From NCBI GenBank assembly GCA_026225295.1, contig JAMFSN010000241.1, positions 1 to 36,653 of the forward strand: DNA of 36,653 bases, read 5' to 3'. The DNA is from Frankia alni. GTDB lineage: Bacteria; Actinomycetota; Actinomycetes; Frankiales; Frankiaceae. Positions 22,723-30,908 of this stretch are shown here, in pieces. The number at the start of each line of letters is the position of its first letter. Within the stretch, counting starts at the first letter, position 1. The position numbers and the translations under genes are program-made. Under the pieces are notes generated by a model that saw nothing but the letters and a program-made list of their open reading frames with translations, did no database searches and was not told the DNA's origin.

Positions 22723-22797
22723 TGGTGCGCCACCAGGGACTCGAACCCCGACATCCAGGTAAAGAGCCTGGTGCTCTGCCACTCGAGCTCGCGGCGC
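22723..22797 (-). tRNA. tRNA-Lys (anticodon CTT)
   Basis: 75 nt including an encoded CCA. On the minus strand: acceptor GCGCCGC pairs with GTGGCGC (7 bp, one G-U); D-arm GCTC/GAGC with loop GAGTGGCA; anticodon stem CCAGG/CCTGG with loop CTCTTTA, giving anticodon CTT; 4-nt variable loop ATGT; T-arm CGGGG/CCCTG with loop TTCGAGT; discriminator A and CCA. All stems pair. Position 37, next to the anticodon, is T where tRNA-Lys normally has a purine. It may be an extra or divergent tRNA-Lys rather than the main one. Confidence 0.85.
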
Positions 22798-23189
22798 TCG
22801 TTCACCGATGTGACCCTACGCGCGAGAAATGTGGCCACCATGAGTGATGCACGAGAGTCCGCCGAGATGGCGTTACCGGCGGCCGCCACACCGAGCCGGG
22901 GGCGACGCCGCGATGACGGCGGGTCAAGGTCCGCGTTGGTGACATTGGGTAGTGAGGTGCGCCTTCGCTCGCAACTCACCCTCATCAGAATTCTGGGTGG
23001 GGTGTAGTAGTACGTAGAGATCATCGGCGAGCGGCGGGGTGTGGTGGTGACTGGTGCGATGGCCTCCCCAGATTCAGTGTCCCGGCTGGATCGTGTGACC
23101 GGCGCGTGGCGGTGCTTCCGGCCGGTGGAGGCACGTCGCCCTGGCCGGGGCGCGACTCGCCCGGCCGTCCGAGGCGGGTGGGCGCGGCG
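22798..23189. other. Region between the tRNA and the Wzz-like gene
   Basis: About 390 bases. A 55-codon plus-strand frame from ATG 22842 (MSDARESAEMALPAAATPSR) ends with TAG at 23005-23007 inside operator-like motif copy 4; its low-complexity sequence is not convincing. The promoter of the Wzz-like gene should be here. Confidence 0.35.
23003..23020 (+). promoter_or_regulatory. BlaI-type operator-like motif, copy 4
   Basis: TGTAGTAGTACGTAGAGA matches TGTAGTAGNNTGTAGNNN except for C at the ninth fixed position. It lies 169 bases before the ATG of the Wzz-like gene, almost the same distance as copy 1 from the SEDS gene (168). Confidence 0.5.
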
Positions 23190-24676
23190 ATGACGGGACC
23201 TGGTTCGCATGGGTGGGCCCGCGACGGACTGTTCCTGGCGCCCGCCGTGGCGCGCCGCTGGCGGTCAGTCGCGATCATCGCGGTGGCGTGCGCCGTCGGC
23301 GGCTGGCTGTGGGCCGGCCACGAGCCGGCGGCGTACCGGGCGTCGGCACGCGTGATTCTCGACGGCGCGGCGCCGGCGGCGGCCGCCCCCGCCGGCGCGA
23401 GTCTGGCGACCGAGGTGTCCACGCAGGCCCAACTCGCCGATTCTCACCAGGCGGTCGACGCCATCGCGGCGGCCGTCAGACTGAACCCCGACGAGATCGC
23501 CCGGCGCCTGGTCGTGGCCCCGTCCACGACGGCCTACCAGCTCACCGTGTCCGCGACCGGCGCTACACCCGCCGAGGCGCGCACCATCGTCGCCGGCGCC
23601 GAAACCGAATACGCGACGCTCCTGGACACTTCTGGCGCCGGCAGCCCCGCCGCGCTGGCCCGACTCGACGGGCTGCGCGGCGCGACCCAGAAGGCGATCC
23701 GCACCCTGGAAACCCGCTACGGCACCAACCCAAACGCACCCGCCGTGGCCGCCCAACTGGCTGTCTTACCCAGACGCTTACGGCCGTCACCGACCAGGAG
23801 GACACCCTCAACGTCGCCGCGGCCGTCGCCCCGTCCCCGGTCCAACTCGCCGAGCGGCCATCGGCGGCCGCGAGCACCTCACCGCGCCCGGCGACCACCG
23901 CACTCGAAGGGCTCCTGGGCGGACTGGTAGTCGGGGTGATGGTGATTGCCGCGTTCCACCTCCGTCGCCCGAAGGTCACAGGCGGAAAGGCCGCGGTCGA
24001 CCTGTTAGGCACCCCACTGCTCGGCCAGGTCCCAGCCCGCCGCCGTGGCGGCGCGGGTGTTCCGTCCGACGACCTCGCGCAGGTTCTCGCCTCGATCCTG
24101 GTCCCGACGGTCAAGACCGTGGCGCTCATCCCAGCCAGTCCTCGTGATGTGGCGCCGGACCTCATCGTCGGCCTGGCCACCGCCTGGACAGAGGACCACA
24201 CCACGGTCGGCATCCTCGACGTCGGCGACCACTCGGCGGTCCGCGACCGCCTCGAACCGTTCGCGCGAGCTTCGCCGCCGCAGCTGCCGTCCTGGGCCAA
24301 ACAAGCCTCTTGCCTGGTCACCGCGCCTGGCCCGAGCGGGTACGTGCTCTACCTCCGCGTCTCGTCGCGCCAGGCCGCCCGCCCCGCCGGCCTCACCGCG
24401 ATCCTCACCGACCTGTTGCCCACCCTCGACCTCATCCTGGTGCTGACCCCACCGCTGACCCAACTGCCGATCACCGCCCCGCCCGCCCTGGCGGCCGACG
24501 CGGTCATCTGTCTGACGAGCAACGCCACGCCTGCGCCCGTACTCGCCGAGACCCGCGACACGTGGCCTGCCCTGACGGAGCGGATCGTCGGGATCATCCA
24601 CGACAACCGGCGCCGAACACGCCCACGTTCGCCCTCCCACGCCCTCGGCCGAGGCGTCCGTGACGGGTACATCTGA
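23190..24676 (+). pseudogene. Wzz/YveK-like polysaccharide co-polymerase, single frameshift
   Basis: From ATG 23190 (MTGPGSHGWARDG) the product has a membrane helix (VAIIAVACAVGGWLWAG), a Wzz-type extracytoplasmic domain (YRASARVILDG, TEVSTQAQLADSHQAVDAIA) and a coiled region up to TRYGTNPNAPAVAAQLAVL near 23767. The match then continues in the +2 frame (TQTLTAVTDQEDTLNVAAAV), with the second membrane helix (EGLLGGLVVGVMVIAAFHLR) and a cytoplasmic domain that has the place of a BY-kinase (VKTVALIPASPRDVAPDLIV) but no Walker A. One missing base in GCTGTC-TTACC (a lost C) explains it. The protein would control chain length of an exported polysaccharide. Either a recent pseudogene or a sequencing error; otherwise about 490 residues. 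Operator-like copy 4 lies upstream. Confidence 0.7.
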
Positions 24677-24681
24677 GGGAT

Positions 24682-24855
24682 CTGACGCTGCCGGCCTTCA
24701 TCGATGTCGGTTCGGCTGAGACAGTCCGGAACGAAGACGTTGCCTATGCGAGCCGGATCTGGCTGGCCGGCGGCATGGCCGAACTGCACTTTTGGCCAGG
24801 CGGCCTCCACGGGTTCGCCCTGATGGCCCCGGACGCACCGATCTCCAGGACGTGA
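24682..24855 (+). pseudogene. Alpha/beta-hydrolase (lipase/esterase) C-terminal remnant
   Basis: LTLPAFIDVGSAETVRNEDV then AYASRIWLAGGMAELHFWPG and GLHGFALMAPDAPISRT before the stop. This is the end of a hormone-sensitive-lipase-type esterase: the D of FIDVGSAE is the catalytic Asp and the H of GLHGF the catalytic His. The Ser-bearing N-terminal two thirds are absent, and the frame begins right after the Wzz-like gene stop, so it is a dead tail. Confidence 0.65.
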
Positions 24856-25062
24856 TAGCAGCGCGCCGGCAACGGCTACACCGAATGTTCGGAACCTGAA
24901 CGAACTGTATGTGAGACCTCCGGGTACGCCTGCCTCCAAGCGTTCCTCCCGTGGCCGGCGAACGTCGATGCAGGTGACGCTGGAGCATCTGTCACCAACC
25001 ACGATGTAGGATGCCGGATTCGATCGGGTGTCGTCCGACCGACTGTCCCATGCGGCCATCGA

Positions 25063-25407
25063 CTATTCGCGCGTAACTTGATCTATTGCCTCCGCAACAT
25101 TCGTCAGGACGGTGCGAAGTCCGGCCGTATCATCGGGACAGAGGGAACGCCCGATCTCTGCCCATTCGGTCTGCCGAGCCCGCCACCGAGCCACCGTGGT
25201 CCCGTCCGGTGTCACTTTCGCGTTCTCCCACGCGCTACTGGCCTCCGCGGCACCGATCAATTTGGCTAGACCGCTGCGCGCTCCCTCGAAGGTCGTCAAG
25301 GACGACGACGGCAGGGCATCAGTTCCCAGCATGTCCATTATCGGAGCGTCTCCACTCGGTATGCCGTTGGCCTGCCGCGATGGCCATGCAGATTTCGAAC
25401 CTGACAA
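25063..25407 (-). CDS. Hypothetical protein
   Basis: Up to 114 residues; M at 25338 (MDMLGTDALPSSS) is an alternative start. The C-terminal 80 residues (LAKLIGAAEASSAWENAKVT, later WAEIGRSLCPDD and VLTNVAEAIDQVTRE) have balanced, helix-forming composition unlike chance frames. GC content here is lower than the window average. I do not recognise a family. No ribosome binding site stands out. Confidence 0.35.
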   Translation of the reverse strand: MSGSKSAWPSRQANGIPSGDAPIMDMLGTDALPSSSLTTFEGARSGLAKLIGAAEASSAWENAKVTPDGTTVARWRARQTEWAEIGRSLCPDDTAGLRTVLTNVAEAIDQVTRE

Positions 25408-25475
25408 TTTTTCCGGTGGCTCCCAGGCCGCCGTCTCACATCATCGCCACACGAGAATAATGAAAAGATGTGAGG

Positions 25476-25610
25476 ATGCGACGTGAGGTCGGGAAACTGA
25501 TTCCGACGAGGACGGGCTGTCTCAGCCTGATACTTGTCGTCGCCCTCATTATTGTGATGTTGTCGGGGTTGATTGAACATTTCGAGCTCGTCGGCCTCCT
25601 CGCGATGTAG
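25476..25610 (+). CDS. Possible small single-span membrane protein
   Basis: 44 codons from ATG 25476 (an in-frame GTG lies six bases earlier): basic N-terminus MRREVGKLIPTRTG, then a continuous hydrophobic helix LSLILVVALIIVMLSGLI and a short end FELVGLLAM. GTGAGG directly precedes the ATG, so spacing is poor for ATG, and the GTG start has AAAAG before it. Local AT content is raised. The regular layout of a positively charged head plus one membrane helix suggests a real micro-protein, but no family is known to me. Confidence 0.35.
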   Translation: MRREVGKLIPTRTGCLSLILVVALIIVMLSGLIEHFELVGLLAM

Positions 25611-25636
25611 AGTCTCTTACACCCCTTAGCTTGTTG

Positions 25637-26420
25637 TTAACTTGTCTGCTTCCCAGGCAGTGCAGCGGTTGGCCTTTCCTTGATTTTGCCGACGGGCTGG
25701 TGGATAGCGCGTCGTCGGTTGACGCTGCCGGCTGGCTGGCCGGGGCCGGGCCGGCTGGGTTTCGGCGCGCTGGCTGGTTGGACGGCTTTCGGGCGCAGGT
25801 TGTGGAACCCGCGGCGGACACGGACGGGGGTCAGCCGGTCGGGCCGGGCGGGTCGTTCCCAGGGGCGGCGCAGGTCGCGGACGAGGTGGCGAGCGAGGCG
25901 CAGCTGGGTGTAGGCGGCCAGGATCAGCCAGGTCCAACGGTCCGCGCGGCGGTGGGGCTGTGCAGTCGTGGAGTAGTCCAGCCGAGGGTCTGGGTGAACA
26001 GCCGGAAGGTGTGCTCAAGATCGAAGCGGCGCGGGAACGCCTGCCACCAGCGGTCCACCTGCGCCGCGGCGGCGTCGGTGGTCGAGCACCACAGCCACAG
26101 CGGCTTCGGGTTCCGCTCGCCGGGCAGATGGTCGACGACGAGCCGGATCATGGTGCCTTCCAGGATCGGTAGCTCGCCGACGTGGCCTTCCCAGGCGCCC
26201 CGGCGGGTCAGCCTCGGGTGCAGCCGGTCCCACGTCGTCGCGACCGCGTGGCCATAGCGGGTGGTGTCGGTCCTGGTGGTGACGGTGGGCTCGGGCCAGC
26301 TGGCCGGGTCGGCGAGGCGGAACTTCGGGCCGTGCCGGGGTGGCCGGCCGTCCGCCTTCGCTGGCCGGGTCGGCACGGGCAGCCGGAACACCCGGTCAGA
26401 ATGCAGCCGCCCGCACAAGG
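25637..26420 (-). pseudogene. DDE-type transposase, C-terminal two-thirds with a frameshift
   Basis: The first frame encodes CGRLHSDRVFRLPVPTRPAK, then PASWPEPTVTTRTDTTRYGH, GELPILEGTMIRLVVDHLPG and RRFDLEHTFRLFTQTLGW. After LHSPTA (near 25945) the match moves to another frame: ADRWTWLILAAYTQLRLARH, RRPWERPARPDRLTPVRVRR, a Pro/Arg tail and a stop at 25637. This is the pattern of a transposase family widespread in Frankia and Streptomyces (annotated as NF041680-type); the N-terminal part with the first catalytic Asp is missing. A one-base change near 25945 breaks the frame. No terminal repeats were found. Confidence 0.7.
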
Positions 26421-26527
26421 CTGGTCGCCGTGGATGAACGTACGGTGGGTTGTTCGACGATGACCAACGTGCACCCTTTGCCGGTGCGGTCTTGCCGGGG
26501 TGCCGAGGTGGGCGCGGCGGCAGGAGG

Positions 26528-26962
26528 TCAGGCTGGCGATCCGGGGTTCAGCAGAGCGGCAAGCTCCGTGTCGAGGTCGAGGTGGTCGCCTTCCGTGCCC
26601 GCCGGGACGAGGGATTGGCAACGGTGAAGGAACGCGTCGACGTCGGACAGCGGGAGTTGGTAGATGGTCTGACCCCCAGGCCCTTTTAGGCACAGGAAGA
26701 CGGCTCGCCCGATGGCCTCTCCGCTGCCGTCGGGCCAGATCCATGCGTCCTGGGCACCTGCCATGTGGGCGAGGCCTTCCGCGAGCAACTCCCGACCAAT
26801 CGTCGTCGTTGTCCGGCCTCGAGCGGTGTGGAACGTGAGGGTGACGGCCCAGGGCTCGGTGGTCTCGTAGCAGATGGTCGCCGTGACCTGCCGCGTTACC
26901 CCATTGTCGTCGGCGATCCTCGCGGGAAGCGTGGTCGTAACGCATTCCTTGTCGATCGTCAC
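26528..26962 (-). CDS. SsgA-like protein (SALP), sporulation and cell-division regulator family
   Basis: 144 residues from GTG 26962, with GAGAGG at good spacing. SALPs are small actinomycete-specific cytosolic proteins that steer septum placement, peptidoglycan remodelling and spore maturation. Family hallmarks in order: CYETTEPWAVTLTFHTARG (the Y..dPyAV.l.F pattern), IGRELLAEGL, then AWIWPDGSGEAIGRAVFLCL and the acidic C-terminus DAFLHRCQSLVPAGTEGDHL. Length and layout are normal, so the gene looks intact although its upstream and downstream neighbours are remnants or unrelated. It supports a mycelial, sporulating host. Confidence 0.85.
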   Translation of the reverse strand: MTIDKECVTTTLPARIADDNGVTRQVTATICYETTEPWAVTLTFHTARGRTTTTIGRELLAEGLAHMAGAQDAWIWPDGSGEAIGRAVFLCLKGPGGQTIYQLPLSDVDAFLHRCQSLVPAGTEGDHLDLDTELAALLNPGSPA

Positions 26963-27183
26963 AGATTAATCCTCTCACTGATCCAGAAGAATCCTGCGCA
27001 GCTCACCGCGCAGGGCGGCCGGGTTGCCCTGCGTTGCTCTCGCCGGTATGCCGCCCATGTCTCGCGCCGACCGTTCACCTCCCACGATGAGTACTCCGCC
27101 GATTTCTCACCGAACCGCGAACGGCATGCCTGGCGGGTGGCGGGACGAGGCAGTCATTGGGGCGACGCCGAGGTGGATGCGGG

Positions 27184-28140
27184 TCAACGGTACGGCCGTC
27201 GCCCTATGCGATCGCGGCCGGGTCCGGACTCGTTGCTTTCACGTGGCACGGCGGGGACGGGATCAGAAGGTGGTCTGCGGCTGAGGTGCTCTCGGAGGTC
27301 GTCTATCGGTAGCGTACCGGCGGTCAAGGCGCGTCGCATGCGTATGACGCCGCGAAGGTCGGCCAGTGCGGTCGGCACGATTTTCACGCGGCTGTCGGGA
27401 TCGTCGACCCAGTCGACCGGGACCTCGTGGATGCGAAGTCCCGCCCGCTCGGCGATGACCAGCAACTCCGTATCGAAGAACCAGCTACCGTCGAGAACCA
27501 ACGGGACCAGCTCGCGTGCGACGTCGGTTCGCATGGCTTTGAAGCCGCACTGGGCGTCGGAAAATCGTACGTGAAGTGCCGTCCTGAGAATCAGGTTGTA
27601 ACAACGGGAGATGGCTTCACGTTTCCAACCCCGCTTGACGTGGGACGACGGGGTGAGGCGGCTGCCGATCGCCATGTCGCAGTGTCCCGACAGTAGCGGG
27701 CCAACCAGAGGCAGTACCGCGGCCAGGTCGGTCGACAGATCGACGTCCATGTAGGCGACAACCCGGGCCCGACTCGTCGGCCACACCGATCGCAGGGCCA
27801 GACCGCGACCTTTCTCCTCGAGTCGGAGCGCCCGTACACCGGGAACCTGCTGTTCGAGCTGCCCGGCAATCACCCACGTCTGGTCGACGCTTGCGTTGTC
27901 GATTACGGTAATCTCGAAAGTGAAGGGGAGATGGTCAGCGAGGAAGGAATGCAACCGGCGGATGTTCGATTCGAGGGTCCGTTCCTCGTTATAGACCGGG
28001 ACGGTGAACTCGACATCTGGCCCGCTTGATGGTGGTGTCCTCTCAGCGGGCAGGCTGCTGTTCGGCAGCGTCGCCGCGTCCGAACGGGGCGCGTGACGGG
28101 CGTTGTCGGCCGCTTCGCAGATCATCGGGATGACCGGCAT
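27184..28140 (-). CDS. GT2-family glycosyltransferase (polyprenyl-phosphate sugar transferase type)
   Basis: 318 residues. It resembles dolichyl/polyprenyl-phosphate beta-glucosyl- or mannosyltransferases, which charge lipid phosphate with a sugar from a nucleotide donor on the cytoplasmic face. N-terminal VPVYNEERTLESNIRRLHSF, VIDNASVDQTW, the metal-binding DVDLSTD, and the acceptor region DAQCGFKAMRTDVA then SWFFDTELLVIAERAG are visible. There is no C-terminal membrane helix. The first 30 residues are not conserved-looking, so the start may be later (MICEAADN). It lies 91 bases after the GT39 gene on the same strand: the two likely form a unit in which this enzyme makes the lipid-linked sugar that the GT39 enzyme uses. 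Confidence 0.85.
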   Translation of the reverse strand: MPVIPMICEAADNARHAPRSDAATLPNSSLPAERTPPSSGPDVEFTVPVYNEERTLESNIRRLHSFLADHLPFTFEITVIDNASVDQTWVIAGQLEQQVPGVRALRLEEKGRGLALRSVWPTSRARVVAYMDVDLSTDLAAVLPLVGPLLSGHCDMAIGSRLTPSSHVKRGWKREAISRCYNLILRTALHVRFSDAQCGFKAMRTDVARELVPLVLDGSWFFDTELLVIAERAGLRIHEVPVDWVDDPDSRVKIVPTALADLRGVIRMRRALTAGTLPIDDLREHLSRRPPSDPVPAVPRESNESGPGRDRIGRRPYR

Positions 28141-28231
28141 CGGGCCGCGACCGTGGGCTGGTTTTCCGGTGGCGGCGTGCGGTCCGTCAGGTGCGGTGGC
28201 GGACGTCTCGCCGACGCACCGGTGGGGTTGC

Positions 28232-30301
28232 TCATGGTCGCGTCGGGCGGCCGGGCGACCTGGGGCGGCCCGCGCCGCGACAGTCGTAGAGAACTGTCGC
28301 GGTGTCGCTTGTGGCCGCCGCTGGAACGCCGTAGATGGACTCCTTGACGGGTGCGCAGGTCCTTTCGACCCAGGCGTTGCGCCGCGCGGTAAGGGAGCGG
28401 CTGTGAGCCCGTCCGGCGATGATGACGAAGCGAAGCCGGCCGGTCCCGATCAGGCTTTCCAGTCCGGCTGTGGTGGGGGTCGGGTCGCCGCCTCCGAAAC
28501 CTCCCATGGGCAGCACCGGTCGACCCGTGGAGATGATGGTGGTCTGTGCCGCACCATCGCCGGTGACGGAGACCAGATACCGCGCCGAGCCCTGCCGGTG
28601 CACGAGAAAAGACAGCAGGAGCGGATTGAGGCTGCCGTTTCGCGTGAAGACGGCCGGGTCATTGGTCGCGGCGGCCCGGGAAGAAGCAGCCGGTCGGCGG
28701 GTCCGAGCCGGTGACGAGACCTGACGGCGAGCGGCCGTGGTGAGCGGCCCCGCCGATGGATCGGCCCCGGCTCGCCTTTGTACGGCGGTCGTCGCGTAGG
28801 CGGCCGGCGCCACCAGGATCGCGAGGACCACGGTCGCGGCCGTGGCAGCGGCGAGGGGGCGAGCGGGGGCGCCGCCCGGTCTGATCGCCCAGGTCGCGAG
28901 CAGGAGCGCTCCGCAGGCAAGACCGATCAGGATCATTGTGGGACGAAGCCCGGGGGCCCAGGTCGGGGTTCGCCGAAGGATGAGAACCGCCAGCACCAGG
29001 TTGGCGACTACTCCGGCGATTGGAACGAGCGCCCACCGGCTGTGGCCCTGCGTATGTCCCATCAGGGTGGCCACGCCGATGCCCGTCAGGGCCGCGAGAC
29101 CTGGCGCCAGCTCCGAAACGTAGTAGGGATGGAAGATCCCCCTGGAGTAGCTGAAGACCACCCAGCAGGTCAGGGACCAGCCGCCCCACATGATGAGACC
29201 GGCCGGCGGGCCGGCGCCGGGTCGGCGGCGACCCGCGAGGATTCCGGTGGCCAGCGTGGCTACCGAGAAAGGGATGAGCCACGCGATCTGGCCGGCAACC
29301 GTGTGATTGAAAATCATTCCGGTGCCGGATCGGCCGGTGAGGCCCGGTCGGTTTATCGGGCGCACCGTATGGGCCGCGCGCGGCCCATTGTTGCGCGCCG
29401 TGCCGGTCAGCCGTCCTATCCCGTTGTAGCCGAAAACAAGGCTGCTGACCGTGTCGTTGGTGGACCCGCCGACGTAGGGCCGCTTGTTCTTGGGTACGAA
29501 ATCGACCGTCAGCATCCACGCGGCCGATACGACGACCATCGTGGCGCCGGCCCCGGCGAGGTGGCTGAGCTTTTTCTTCCAGCTACCAGCCGCGCCGACG
29601 CCATAGGCGAGCGCCAGGCCCGGAAGGACCAGGTAGGCCGCCATCATCTTGGTGGTGAAGGCGAGTCCGATCAGTGCCCCGGCGAGCGCCAGGCGGGAAA
29701 GCCGACCGGACTCGAGAGCCGCCTGGGTCGCCCAGGCGGCGAGCAGGAGCAGGAGGATCATAATCGCGTCCGGATTGTTATCACGGTTCACCGCGACCAT
29801 GATCGGCGTTACCGTCAGAGCCGCCGCGGCAACCAGCGCGGCGAGGGTACCGGCCTGGCGGTCGACGACGCGATACAGAACGTAGACGCCGGCACCGCCG
29901 GCGACCGCCTGCGGGGCTAGAATGCTCCAGCTGTTGAATCCGAAGATGGTGGCGCTGGCCGCCTGGACCCAAAACGCCAAGGGGGGCTTGTCAATGGTGA
30001 TAAAACCGCCCGGGTCGAACGCTCCGAAGAAGAAGTTGTGCCAGCTCTCCGTCATCGACCTGACGGCCGCCGCGTAAAAAAGGTTCCCGTAGCCGTTGCG
30101 ACTCAACTTCCACAGGTAGAGAACACCCGCTGCTACCAGGATGCCGACCAGCGTAACCCGCTCGACCGTCCGTCGAGACAGGAAACCCCGCAGGCTCGGG
30201 CGTGATCTTGTCGACCGGCCACCGTCCGGGGGCGTCCCCTCAACTCCAACGAACCCGTCCAGGGTGGCAGCAATCTGGTCGGGGGAACGGAAAACAGACA
30301 T
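28232..30301 (-). CDS. GT39/ArnT-like integral membrane glycosyltransferase
   Basis: 689 residues from ATG 30301 (MSVFRSPDQ), chosen over the upstream start because of GTAGGG just before it. ArnT/PMT proteins transfer a sugar from polyprenyl phosphate to a lipid or protein on the outer side of the membrane. Landmarks: a first helix (VTLVGILVAAGVLYLWKLS), the catalytic first loop NGYGNLFYAAAVRSM with FFGAFDPGGFITIDKPPLAF (the acidic Asp region and DKPPL motif of this family), then about eleven spans. A long extracytoplasmic C-terminal part carries LNPLLLSFLVHRQGSARYLV and GRPVLPMGGFGGGDPTPTT. It precedes the GT2 gene and is probably its functional partner. Confidence 0.88.
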   Translation of the reverse strand: MSVFRSPDQIAATLDGFVGVEGTPPDGGRSTRSRPSLRGFLSRRTVERVTLVGILVAAGVLYLWKLSRNGYGNLFYAAAVRSMTESWHNFFFGAFDPGGFITIDKPPLAFWVQAASATIFGFNSWSILAPQAVAGGAGVYVLYRVVDRQAGTLAALVAAAALTVTPIMVAVNRDNNPDAIMILLLLLAAWATQAALESGRLSRLALAGALIGLAFTTKMMAAYLVLPGLALAYGVGAAGSWKKKLSHLAGAGATMVVVSAAWMLTVDFVPKNKRPYVGGSTNDTVSSLVFGYNGIGRLTGTARNNGPRAAHTVRPINRPGLTGRSGTGMIFNHTVAGQIAWLIPFSVATLATGILAGRRRPGAGPPAGLIMWGGWSLTCWVVFSYSRGIFHPYYVSELAPGLAALTGIGVATLMGHTQGHSRWALVPIAGVVANLVLAVLILRRTPTWAPGLRPTMILIGLACGALLLATWAIRPGGAPARPLAAATAATVVLAILVAPAAYATTAVQRRAGADPSAGPLTTAARRQVSSPARTRRPAASSRAAATNDPAVFTRNGSLNPLLLSFLVHRQGSARYLVSVTGDGAAQTTIISTGRPVLPMGGFGGGDPTPTTAGLESLIGTGRLRFVIIAGRAHSRSLTARRNAWVERTCAPVKESIYGVPAAATSDTATVLYDCRGAGRPRSPGRPTRP

Positions 30302-30716
30302 CAACCCTACGACACAATGTGACGCCAAAACCCCCGTCCGGTACCACCGGACCGGCGATCTGATCCGCCGATGACGGATCGCAGCATACTGTGCCGATCC
30401 AACATGAGAAAACGATGTGATGCCTCCATGTCGGCAAAGAAATAACGAAGAAATGACCAGTGCCCCGCGAGCTGGCTACGGCTACGGCTACGTAGATGAG
30501 CGTGACGGCGATGGACCGGGATGCCGGGCACCCCGTCTCCCGCCACGAGAACGCCACGCTGCGCTGCAGACCGTCGGGCGCGCGGCGCGAGCCGAGAAAC
30601 CGGCTGTCGCTGACGAACCCCGCGCCAGCCAACCTCTCCGCGCTGGCCCCGCTCCGATCCGCATCGGACCCGCTCGGGCGAGTGCGTCCGTGAGCTGACA
30701 TCCGGGCCTGGTGCGG
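30302..30716. other. Intergenic region upstream of the GT39 gene
   Basis: About 415 bases. A small hairpin GTCCGGT-ACC-ACCGGAC lies near 30339-30355. The tract 30395-30470 is AT-richer and may carry the GT39 promoter. TACGGC occurs as a short repeat near 30478-30490. No gene is supported. Confidence 0.4.
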
Positions 30717-30893
30717 TCAGGCGTCTTGGCGGACCAGGACGAGAGCGGCGGCGGCTGTCACCGCGTAGTCGAGAAAAAGGAAAAACCGGGTCCAGAGCTG
30801 CATTGCGGAGCGGTCGTGGACCACGTTGATGATCGATTGTCCGGCGTTGCTGGGTAGGTACTTCTTCATGTGCCGCGACCAGTTACCCGCCGG
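30717..30893 (-). pseudogene. Duplicate of the ABC permease C-terminus
   Basis: The minus strand encodes NWSRHMKKYLPSNAGQSIIN then VVHDRSAMQLWTRFFLFLDY and LVLVRQDA before the stop, matching the end of the permease at 6437-7270 (NWSRHIERYLPSNAGQSIIN and so on) with a short deletion in the last membrane helix. Nucleotide similarity continues to the stop codon. The rest of the gene is absent; the IS630-type transposase begins 16 bases away, so insertion or recombination of mobile DNA cut this second ABC operon. Confidence 0.8.
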
Positions 30894-30908
30894 GTATAAA
30901 ATCTCCCT

